This document shows positions 56,920 to 64,000 of a stretch of 64,000 bases of DNA, piece after piece (position 1 is the first letter of the stretch; each line of letters starts with the position of its first letter). This DNA comes from Rhizobium sp. ASV8 (lineage in GTDB: Bacteria; Pseudomonadota; Alphaproteobacteria; Rhizobiales; Rhizobiaceae), in contig NZ_JAELUG010000009.1 of NCBI RefSeq assembly GCF_016429255.1, positions 30,676 through 94,675 of the forward strand, read 5' to 3'. The translations under genes and the position numbers were made by a program. The notes beneath the pieces are model-generated. The model did not search any database. It saw only the letters and a list, made by a program, of their open reading frames with translations, and was not told where the DNA came from.

Positions 56920-57984
56920 GTGCTATTTAACCTTGAGCATGATCATGGCGACCTGATTGAGGGCTACCTTATCCCCGATGGCTTTTCAGACAAGCCGCAG
57001 ATCAGGGTGTCCGACGCCAGCGGCGAGTTGATGATACTGCCATGCGACCAGATCAAGCAGGCTGTCATCGATTCTGGACGACACGAAGACGGTCGCGTCG
57101 GTTTCAAGCTCGATCCAGCGATCATTCCCGACCTGGCGGATCGTACCTCGCTCACAATCCACGACGCCAAGTCGGGATTGTTGATCTATCGGCGGCCTCA
57201 GGTATTGCAGCCAATCCCCCTGAAAGTCGTGCGACTCGAAACGCAACTGTTGCCGATGGTCAAGTTTGACCATCATTGTGGCCGCCATTTCCAATACGAG
57301 ATTTCATCCGTGGAGCGCTTCGGCCACGAGACGACACTTCAGGCGTTTCATCTTAACGCCATACAGTCGATCTACATTAGCGGCCGCCTGCTGATGCGCA
57401 ATTATGAGGAATTTCTGGATAAGGGGTTCAAGGCGATCGCTCTGCTCACCGACCCGTACTACGAACTGGCCTTGCGAATATTTCTTCTCAAACGGATGGC
57501 GAAAACCCAGATCTCGTTCTTCGGCGATCGCGACAAGATCATCCTGGCACCGGCGGCCGAGCATTTTGCAGAGGTCAATCTCGACGACGAGACGTCCTTG
57601 AAGACGGTGCTGAAGAAGGCGCCACAGAATGTCCGCACAGTGCTAGTCTCGCCCGTCACCCGCCAGTTGGCGACGACGATACCGGAGCAAACCGTGACGC
57701 GCACGGATGTCGCCACAGCAATCGATCTTCTCTCGCGCTTTGCCATCGTTGGCCGTGACACCGACAGCCTCCACTTCCAGCGTGCCGTCAGCGAAATGCT
57801 CGGAATTTCAGTCGACGACTTCCCGCTGCCCTCAAGACACAGCACCCTTGAAGACGTTGCGACACGGCTCCGTTCATTGCATATTGCCGAGCTCATGCTC
57901 GAAGAAGATTTGATTTTCGATCATTACGTACGCGAAGCGATGAAGCCAAGCGGATCTGCACTGCGGGAAACGATTGCAAGCTGA
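56920..57984 (+). CDS. Unknown capsule-locus protein
   Basis: A 354-residue protein I do not recognise. The first 110 residues look beta-rich (IEGYLIPDGFSDKPQIRVSD, GRHEDGRVGFKLDPAIIPDL, LTIHDAKSGLLIYRRP). The rest is alpha/beta (YISGRLLMRNYEEFLDKGFKAIALLTDPYYELALRIFLLKR, VRTVLVSPVTRQLATTIPE). The C-terminal FAIVGRDTDSLHFQRAVSEMLGI faintly resembles the tail of sulfotransferases, but no PAPS loop is visible, so I do not assign that role. The GTG start at 56920 is set by GGAGG six bases upstream. Its stop codon is one base before the next gene, so it is probably cotranslated with the export genes. Confidence 0.6.
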   Translation: MLFNLEHDHGDLIEGYLIPDGFSDKPQIRVSDASGELMILPCDQIKQAVIDSGRHEDGRVGFKLDPAIIPDLADRTSLTIHDAKSGLLIYRRPQVLQPIPLKVVRLETQLLPMVKFDHHCGRHFQYEISSVERFGHETTLQAFHLNAIQSIYISGRLLMRNYEEFLDKGFKAIALLTDPYYELALRIFLLKRMAKTQISFFGDRDKIILAPAAEHFAEVNLDDETSLKTVLKKAPQNVRTVLVSPVTRQLATTIPEQTVTRTDVATAIDLLSRFAIVGRDTDSLHFQRAVSEMLGISVDDFPLPSRHSTLEDVATRLRSLHIAELMLEEDLIFDHYVREAMKPSGSALRETIAS

Positions 57985-57985
57985 C

Positions 57986-59272
57986 ATGCCCAAACCAGTC
58001 ATCGAAGACGCAATAGTCCAGGAACAGCTGCGGGTAAGGCCGGCTCGGCACATCCTGCCGTCGTTGTTCCGGCGCAGGATGCCCAGTCAACGCAATCGCA
58101 ACGATCTGGAAGAGATCGAATATGTGCCGGTGCATGATGGACAGGAGCCGGAAGCCAAAGCCGGCGGCAAGCCGCCGCTCAGACTGATTGGCTTTCTCTT
58201 CCTCGTTATCCTGCCTTTCGTGGCGAGCTCGATCTATTATGCCTTCATTGCTTCGGATCAATATGTGGCCGAAGCGCGCTTTGCCGTCCGAGCCGTATCA
58301 GGGACCACGGACAGCAGTGACAACAGCGATGCTGCCGCTGGCGGAGGTGCCAGCGCCCTCAACATGCGTTCCGCTTCGCAGGATGCTTATGTCGTTACCA
58401 GCTTTATCCATTCGACAGAGATCTTGAAACGGATCGGCGCGAAACTCGATTACCGTTCGATGTTCACAAAGCAGGATGCGGATTTTCTGACGCGTTTCAG
58501 TGCTTCGCAATCCGACGAAGAATTCCTGAAATACTGGAACGACCACGTCACCGCCTACATTGACGTCACCTCCGGCATCATAACCCTGAAAGTCAGGACC
58601 TTTGCCCCGGACGACTCCGTAAAACTGGCAGATGCGATCATCGACGAAAGCGAAAAGCTGATCAACGAGCTCTCCGAGCGGGCGCGCAATGACATCGTCC
58701 GGAGCATGAAGGCGGATGTCGAAAAGAGCGGTAAAGCCTATGGCGACACCTTGGTCGCGCTCAATCAATTTCAGAATGCGTCAGGGCTGCTCAGTCCGCA
58801 GACGCAGGCCAAGAATAGCGGAACGCTTCTGACCGGCCTGCTGGCCCAGAAGATGGAATTTGAAACCCGCTTGTTCGTCATGCGGCAATCCAATGCCGAG
58901 AACTCTCCGACCTATCAACAGCTGAACCTCGCCAAAGATAGCTTGGACGCGCAAATCGAGAAGATGAAAACCGAACTGACAGGCCCGGAGAATGAAAGCC
59001 TCGCCAAGGCTTTGCTCGAATATTCCAGGCTCGACACGGATCGTCTCATTGCGCAAAAACTGTATGAAAGTTCGCAAAAGAACTATGATGCCGTCCTGGC
59101 CGAAGCACTGCGCAAGACGCTCTATCTTGCTGTGTTCGTCAAACCTGTGCTGCCGGAGGAGTCGATTTTCCCTCGCCGCGTCAGTACGCCGTTGATCATA
59201 TTGCTTGCGCTGATCGTGACATGGGCGACGCTTTCCCTTATCTGGGCATCCGTCGAAGACCATCGGATATGA
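57986..59272 (+). CDS. KpsE/RkpU-like capsule export inner-membrane protein, copy 1
   Basis: A 428-residue polysaccharide co-polymerase of the KpsE/Wzz type. A cytoplasmic N-terminus of about 60 residues precedes membrane helix 1 (LRLIGFLFLVILPFVASSIYYAF). The hallmark FIASDQYVAEARFAVR follows, then a long periplasmic coiled-coil region. A C-terminal helix ends it (PLIILLALIVTWATLSLIW), preceded by a PEESIFPRR motif. It has no kinase domain. It links the ABC transporter in the inner membrane to the OPX pore. ATG 57986 is preferred to TTG 57974. A related protein is encoded after kpsT. Confidence 0.87.
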   Translation: MPKPVIEDAIVQEQLRVRPARHILPSLFRRRMPSQRNRNDLEEIEYVPVHDGQEPEAKAGGKPPLRLIGFLFLVILPFVASSIYYAFIASDQYVAEARFAVRAVSGTTDSSDNSDAAAGGGASALNMRSASQDAYVVTSFIHSTEILKRIGAKLDYRSMFTKQDADFLTRFSASQSDEEFLKYWNDHVTAYIDVTSGIITLKVRTFAPDDSVKLADAIIDESEKLINELSERARNDIVRSMKADVEKSGKAYGDTLVALNQFQNASGLLSPQTQAKNSGTLLTGLLAQKMEFETRLFVMRQSNAENSPTYQQLNLAKDSLDAQIEKMKTELTGPENESLAKALLEYSRLDTDRLIAQKLYESSQKNYDAVLAEALRKTLYLAVFVKPVLPEESIFPRRVSTPLIILLALIVTWATLSLIWASVEDHRI

Positions 59273-59285
59273 GTGAACGCACGTC

Positions 59286-59939
59286 ATGATCCGCTTCAAC
59301 AACGTCTCGAAATTCTTCAAGACACAAGCTGGCAAAAAGGTCATTCTTGATCGCGTCAGTTGCGAATTCCAGTCGGGCTATTCCTATGGCCTGCTGGGCG
59401 TGAACGGCGCGGGAAAATCGACGACCATACGCATGATCGCCGGAACGATGCTGCCCAATTCGGGCAAGATCGCCAAGGACGTACGGGTATCCTGGCCGCT
59501 GGGCTTGAGCAGCGGCTTCAATCCTCTAATGACAGGAAGAGCCAACGTTCATTTCGTTGCGCGCGCCTATGGAGAGGATGTGAGGCGGGTCTCGCGCTTC
59601 GTCGAAGAGTTTGCGGAACTGGGCGATTATCTTGATGCTCCCGTCCGCACCTACTCTTCCGGGATGGGTGCTCGCCTGGCGTTCGGCCTTTCAATGGCCA
59701 TAGAATTCGAATGCTATCTGGTGGATGAGGTTCTTGCCGTCGGCGATGCCCGCTTTCAGGAGCGTTGCCGCATTGCGTTCGAAAACAGACGCAAGACTTC
59801 CGATATCATTATGGTTTCCCATAGTATGGGCATGATCAGTACGCATTGTGACAAGGGCATGCTGCTTGTCGACGGCAGGCTTATCGTTTTCGATGAGGTG
59901 GAACAGGCGATCGAAGCCTACTATAGACTGAACCGATAG
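59286..59939 (+). CDS. kpsT: KpsT-like capsular polysaccharide ABC transporter ATPase
   Basis: A 217-residue ATPase of the polysaccharide exporter class. It has Walker A (LLGVNGAGKSTT), the ABC signature YSSGMGARLAFGLSMA (SSGM form typical of KpsT/Wzt) and Walker B (CYLVDEVLAVGD). The switch His is in VSHSMGM. It powers export of the lipid-linked capsule across the inner membrane. Length matches KpsT without the carbohydrate-binding tail of some Wzt proteins. Its usual permease partner KpsM is not encoded in this window. Confidence 0.92.
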   Translation: MIRFNNVSKFFKTQAGKKVILDRVSCEFQSGYSYGLLGVNGAGKSTTIRMIAGTMLPNSGKIAKDVRVSWPLGLSSGFNPLMTGRANVHFVARAYGEDVRRVSRFVEEFAELGDYLDAPVRTYSSGMGARLAFGLSMAIEFECYLVDEVLAVGDARFQERCRIAFENRRKTSDIIMVSHSMGMISTHCDKGMLLVDGRLIVFDEVEQAIEAYYRLNR

Positions 59940-59968
59940 AACACGAGGGATTGCCGGCAAGGCTCTAT

Positions 59969-61234
59969 ATGGCTCACGATACCGAAAACGCGCCAAAAAC
60001 GATTGAGCTCAGCGCAACGGAGCACAGCCGCAGTGTGGCTGCCAATCTGTCCGTGACGGCGCGGAAGCTGCGCTTTTCGACGTCGAGGCGGAGCCAGTTG
60101 TTCAAGGCGGTCGGTCTGCGACCACGGCCGATGCAACAAATCATCGGCCGTTCTATCCTCGCATCGATCATTCTGCTGCTGGTCATCCCCAATGTCGCTT
60201 CGGTTTGCTACTTCACCTTCATGGCATCCGATCAATACCAGTCGGAAACCCGCTTTACCGTGCGGTCTTCGACGCCGGCGCTCGGCGGCGGGCAACTCGC
60301 CAAAGTCACCGGTTTGCCGGCGGCACAGATCGTCCAGGACACGTTGATCGTTACCAATTTCATCAAGAGCAAGGACATGGTCGCGGCCCTGCAAGGCAAG
60401 GTCGATTTCCAGAAGCTGTATGGCGATTCGTCCATCGATCCGGTCGCGAGGCTCAAAAGCGACGCGAGTTCGGAAAAACTGCTGAAATACTGGGAGGATA
60501 TGATCTCCGTCAAAGTCGATGCCAATAGCGGTATCGTCACGGTCAAGGTCCGCGCTTTTTCGGCGGTCGACGCCCAGAAAGTCCTGCAGGAAGTCGTCAA
60601 AGCCTCGGAAGGCGTGGTCAACGACGTCAACAACCGCATCTGGCACGATGTCATTGCGACGGCTCAGACCAACCTGGAGAATTCCAAGAGCCAGCTGCAG
60701 AAGGCTCGAGACCATCTTCTGGCGGCGCGCAACCAGACGGGTGTCCTCAGCGTAGAAGGATCGTCGACGGTCCTGACAAACCTGATCTCAACGGTGCGGA
60801 AAGAGCAAATCGATCTCCAGCAAAGGTATAATGCGCAACTCGGAACCGTATCGGCGAACGCGCCGCAAATGCGCGTCCTCAAGCGGGAAATCGACAGCAA
60901 GCAGGCACAACTGGACCAGCTGAACAGCCAGATCGCCGGACAGAACAAATCCGAACAGAACCTTGCCGACGTATCTGTCGACATGTCTCAGCGCGAACTT
61001 GAGCAGACCCTTGCGGAACAGCAGTTCGCCATAAGCATGAAGACGCTGGAGCAGGTTCGATTCGTCAGCAAGCAGCAGCTGCTCTATCTCGATACATTCC
61101 TTGCCCCCGACCTGCCGGATGAAGCGGAATATCCGCAGCGGCTGCTCTGGATGTCGGGAATATTTGGCGCGACACTGTTGATTTGGGGGGCGGCTTTCGG
61201 CGCTCTCGCAAATCTTCGAAATCGCTTCGCCTAG
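59969..61234 (+). CDS. KpsE/RkpU-like capsule export inner-membrane protein, copy 2
   Basis: A 421-residue protein with the same plan as the copy before kpsT. A basic cytoplasmic N-terminus precedes a membrane helix (ILASIILLLVIPNVASVCYFTF) and the hallmark FMASDQYQSETRFTVR. A long coiled-coil periplasmic domain (DLQQRYNAQLGTVSANAPQM, then REIDSKQAQLDQLNSQIAGQ) leads to PDEAEYPQRLLW and a final helix. Sequence differs widely from copy 1 outside the hallmark. ATG 59969 is preferred to TTG 59951. It may form hetero-oligomers with copy 1 or serve a different chain-length function. Confidence 0.86.
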   Translation: MAHDTENAPKTIELSATEHSRSVAANLSVTARKLRFSTSRRSQLFKAVGLRPRPMQQIIGRSILASIILLLVIPNVASVCYFTFMASDQYQSETRFTVRSSTPALGGGQLAKVTGLPAAQIVQDTLIVTNFIKSKDMVAALQGKVDFQKLYGDSSIDPVARLKSDASSEKLLKYWEDMISVKVDANSGIVTVKVRAFSAVDAQKVLQEVVKASEGVVNDVNNRIWHDVIATAQTNLENSKSQLQKARDHLLAARNQTGVLSVEGSSTVLTNLISTVRKEQIDLQQRYNAQLGTVSANAPQMRVLKREIDSKQAQLDQLNSQIAGQNKSEQNLADVSVDMSQRELEQTLAEQQFAISMKTLEQVRFVSKQQLLYLDTFLAPDLPDEAEYPQRLLWMSGIFGATLLIWGAAFGALANLRNRFA

Positions 61235-61240
61235 CGCAGC

Positions 61241-62371
61241 ATGGTGGGGCCCATGCAAGTTCTGCGCGATGTCCTCTATCGATTGCTTCCCAGGCCGCAG
61301 CCTTCGGGGACGATGGCAAGAGATCGTCAAGGCGCGGCAAAGCGGCTGCTTATTCTCTCTCGATACCCGAATCCCACAGTCAGCTACTATCTCGATGAGC
61401 GGGCCAAACTCGCCGAATTGCCTGTCATCATGAAGAGCCTCGACGACTCCCTTGATGCGATCGACAGCGACGGCCTCTTCGTCGTCATCTGTCGCTACAT
61501 AAAGCCGCCGCAGCTGCGCTGGCTAGAAGAAAGGCGCGAAAGTCTTGCCGGTGTGGCTTACTTTGTCGACGACGACATCAGGGCCGTCGTGACGGGTAGA
61601 GAAGCAAGCTGGCTCTACAAATTCCGGCTTATGACGCTGGCTGTTCGTCCCTTGCCGCGGGTCAATCGTTTGTTGACCCATATATGGGTCTCTACCGAAG
61701 CTCTGTCTCGCACGCTTGCCACTGCCGGCCAAGAGATCGATATCCTGAACCCTTTGCCGGCGCACCCCGCCAATGTGCCCGTAAATACCGTGATCGAAGA
61801 CGTGACGCCGCTCAAGATGGTGTATCACGCGACCGGCGTTCATCGTCACGAACATGAATTCCTCATGCCGATCGTCAAGGCCGCGATGGAGCGGCATGAC
61901 AACCTGCTTTTCGAGGTCTTCGCTAGTGGCGCCCTTGCGCGTTGCTGGAATCGGCTGGGTATCGATCCCGCAAGAATAACGATCGTCGCTCCGCTCTCGT
62001 GGCCGGCCTATCTTGCCAGGACGACGCATGAGAATGCCGATATAGCCCTCGTCCCCCTGCTTCCGGGAAAGACGAATGCGAGCCGTGCCGATACCAAGCG
62101 TGTCGATATCACCCGACTGCAAGCCGCAGCCATCTTCTCGCAATGCCCGACATTCGCGCGCTGCGCGGTCGCCGGAGAATTGCATATCAGCAATACTGTC
62201 GAAGATTGGTCGGCTGCGATCGATCAACTGGTGAATGATCGTGAGTGCCGTCTTGCCGCCCGCGACGCCACGCGATACTCGATTGACAGGATGCGAGAGC
62301 AAGCGACGCCGACATTTCCCGGCGTTCGATTCTATCCGGCAGTGACACAACATGACGTCGCCATTCTCTAA
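61241..62371 (+). CDS. Glycosyltransferase-like protein
   Basis: A 376-residue protein resembling GT-B glycosyltransferases. It begins RLLILSRYPNPTVSYYLDERAKL, has AYFVDDDIRAVV in the N-terminal half and TPLKMVYHATGVHRHEHEFLMPIVKAAMER at the start of the second half. RITIVAPLSWPAYLARTTHENADIALVPLLPGKTNASRADTKRVDITRLQAAAIF is the likely nucleotide-sugar region. No signal peptide. It starts six bases after the second kpsE-type gene and should act in capsule repeat-unit assembly. The donor and acceptor are unknown. ATG 61253 is an alternative start. Confidence 0.7.
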   Translation: MVGPMQVLRDVLYRLLPRPQPSGTMARDRQGAAKRLLILSRYPNPTVSYYLDERAKLAELPVIMKSLDDSLDAIDSDGLFVVICRYIKPPQLRWLEERRESLAGVAYFVDDDIRAVVTGREASWLYKFRLMTLAVRPLPRVNRLLTHIWVSTEALSRTLATAGQEIDILNPLPAHPANVPVNTVIEDVTPLKMVYHATGVHRHEHEFLMPIVKAAMERHDNLLFEVFASGALARCWNRLGIDPARITIVAPLSWPAYLARTTHENADIALVPLLPGKTNASRADTKRVDITRLQAAAIFSQCPTFARCAVAGELHISNTVEDWSAAIDQLVNDRECRLAARDATRYSIDRMREQATPTFPGVRFYPAVTQHDVAIL

Positions 62372-62407
62372 ACAACGCGCTACAGGCACGTGAATAGAAA
62401 CAAATTG

Positions 62408-64000
62408 ATGACATTGAAGATCTTACCAAACGCCGATCTTGAGCCTGAAAACATAACCGGCGCCGATCCCAATTTATGGAAGTCGCAAGGCGATGATCCC
62501 GCCTTTGAAATCAGGTTCTCGCCTGTCAGAAAGAGGTTGCTCGTCCTTCACATAGCCGCAACCGATGAGCCGATAGATCCCAAGTTCTACATCAATCGCG
62601 GCCACGGTTTTCATGAGAGGGATGCCGTCTCTCTGCCGGAAGCACGCCGTTTCATCATCACGGCGGATATTGGCGCGGTAGGCACTATTTGCGCGCTCCG
62701 AGCCGATCCGGCCAGCTTCCCGACGACATTCAGCTTCGACGTCAGAGCCTTTTCCTCCGCCAAATCGGCCGAGAAATATATAACTCACCTCCTCGACAAG
62801 GGAGACCGAGCCGAGCGCGTCGATCTTGGCAAGCTGCCGCGGCACTGGACCAAAATACCGAAGCTCAGATTCGGAAAGCGGGCCGCCAGCCTGACGATCC
62901 AATATGCGGATGCCAATTATCGGCTTGCGGCTGATCTTGTCGCTTCGCCCGTATCGGCGACGGCGGGAACCTGGCTCAGCGTTATCGTTCCCGTTTACAA
63001 TGCGCCAGCTCGGTATCTGGACGATCTCGTCAGATCCTTCGAAATGCAGGCGGAACAAGGCACCGAGCTCATCCTGAGCGATGACGGCTCGACGTCTGCG
63101 GAAACGCGTCAGTGGTATAAGTCGAGACAGGCGAAGGACAATATTCGCTTCGTGTTGAACGAACACAATGGTGGCATCGCAGCGGCCACCAACTCCGGGC
63201 TATTCCAGGCCCGCGGTCAATGGATTGCCTTTCTCGACCACGATGATGTCGTTGCCCCGCATGCCTTCAAGCTCATCCGGCATACGCTGGAGCAAAACCC
63301 GGGCGCCAATTTCCTCTACACCGACGAGCTCGTTGTCGACGACACGTTGAAGCCGACCGGCGTCATGCTCAAGCCAGCCTATGATTCCGTTCTGCTGAGC
63401 GGCGTCAACTACATCAATCATTTCTCCATCTATCGCCACGATCGCCTTCGGGAGATCGGCTACCTTCGGACCGGCTATGACGGCTCGCAGGACTACGATC
63501 TGCTGCTGCGTTATCTGGAAGGGCTTCCGGAACACAGCATCCTGCATCTGCCCTATCCGGCCTACTGGTGGCGTCGAAATGGCAAGACCTACTCGCGTAA
63601 ATTCATGGACGCCGCGACCACGAATGCGAGAAAGGCGCTGACGGAGAGATTCGGACGGCAACAGCAGGCAATTCAGGTCGAGGGAACGCTGACCAAGACC
63701 TTGCATCGCGTCGTCTTCGAACCGCCTCGCGAGTGGCCCAAAATCTCGATCGTCATTCCCAGCAAGGACAATTTCGATCTGATCTCGCGCATCCTTCATG
63801 ATCTCTTTGAAAAGACGGATTATCCGACTTTCGAAGTTCTGGTCGTGGACAATGGTTCGACGGATCCGGCGGTGCTCAATCTCTACGAGCGGTATCGCCG
63901 ATCACATCAGAATTTTTCCGCCGCTGTCGCCTCCGAAGCCTTCAACTTCTCACGCTCCGTCAATCGCGGCCTGAGCACGGCGACGGGCGAACATTACCTG
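62408..64000 (+). CDS. Tandem family 2 glycosyltransferase (3' end outside window)
   Basis: Open through the end of the window: 531 codons are seen. An N-terminal beta-rich region of about 170 residues is followed by a GT-A domain (WLSVIVPVYNAPARYLDDLV, ILSDDGST, and FLDHDDVVAPHAF with the DxD-type motif). A second GT-A domain begins near residue 440 (WPKISIVIPSKDNFDLISRIL, VLVVDNGSTDPAVL). Two catalytic domains suggest a bifunctional polymerase or two-step transferase such as those making alternating capsule linkages. The start is ATG 62408; an in-frame GTG at 62390 is possible. It follows the previous glycosyltransferase by 36 bases. Confidence 0.85.
   Translation, partial: MTLKILPNADLEPENITGADPNLWKSQGDDPAFEIRFSPVRKRLLVLHIAATDEPIDPKFYINRGHGFHERDAVSLPEARRFIITADIGAVGTICALRADPASFPTTFSFDVRAFSSAKSAEKYITHLLDKGDRAERVDLGKLPRHWTKIPKLRFGKRAASLTIQYADANYRLAADLVASPVSATAGTWLSVIVPVYNAPARYLDDLVRSFEMQAEQGTELILSDDGSTSAETRQWYKSRQAKDNIRFVLNEHNGGIAAATNSGLFQARGQWIAFLDHDDVVAPHAFKLIRHTLEQNPGANFLYTDELVVDDTLKPTGVMLKPAYDSVLLSGVNYINHFSIYRHDRLREIGYLRTGYDGSQDYDLLLRYLEGLPEHSILHLPYPAYWWRRNGKTYSRKFMDAATTNARKALTERFGRQQQAIQVEGTLTKTLHRVVFEPPREWPKISIVIPSKDNFDLISRILHDLFEKTDYPTFEVLVVDNGSTDPAVLNLYERYRRSHQNFSAAVASEAFNFSRSVNRGLSTATGEHYL

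Overview
The window is chromosomal DNA of a Rhizobiaceae alphaproteobacterium, most likely of the Rhizobium/Agrobacterium group. The evidence is the divK-pleD pair, a RIME-like intergenic repeat, GTTC-N7-GTTC (alphaproteobacterial LexA) operators, a short prolyl-tRNA synthetase without an editing insertion, an uninterrupted 14-gene nuo operon, and an rkp-type capsular (K-antigen) polysaccharide locus. I cannot name the species from sequence alone. No insertion sequence, phage gene, integrase or CRISPR array was seen.

Layout. Positions 1-9.6 kb hold the 3' end of RNase R, a DUF983 protein, an MFS transporter, rpmG, the cell-cycle signalling pair divK-pleD, a DUF3572 protein, an HAD-like protein, a GNAT acetyltransferase, SOS-controlled dinB and a GH25 lipoprotein. 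From 9.8 to 16.1 kb there is an L,D-transpeptidase, dnaE, a previously unlisted 28-residue membrane peptide behind a LexA box, an exported protein and a DUF5680 gene behind another LexA box. A long minus-strand block follows: lolD, lolC, proS, a probable sRNA gene (plus strand), a DUF1467 protein, methylmalonyl-CoA epimerase, RNase J, birA, then nuoN to nuoA (23.5-39.7 kb). The nuo operon carries two non-standard extra genes: an Ala/Lys-rich protein sharing a helix-hairpin-helix module with the NuoE tail, and a small exported protein between nuoE and nuoD.

Two tRNA-Asp genes and a tRNA-Val gene, each with a recognisable promoter, separate housekeeping DNA from the capsule locus (41-64 kb). 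On the minus strand the locus reads rkpA (fully reducing type I polyketide synthase), rkpG (alpha-oxoamine synthase), rkpH (3-ketosphinganine-reductase-like SDR), rkpI (LTA-synthase-like membrane enzyme), rkpJ (KpsS-like). An outer-membrane polysaccharide export lipoprotein lies upstream. On the plus strand are a methyltransferase, an unknown protein, two KpsE-type inner-membrane export proteins flanking a KpsT ATPase, and two glycosyltransferases, the last cut by the window end.

The two most interesting systems are: (1) a candidate SOS checkpoint or toxin peptide directly upstream of dnaE, similar in size and control to Caulobacter SidA; and (2) the RkpA-RkpG-RkpH trio, whose enzyme logic matches the fungal Fum1-Fum8-Fum13 route to sphingoid-base analogues and so predicts a polyketide-derived aminolipid made for capsule assembly.
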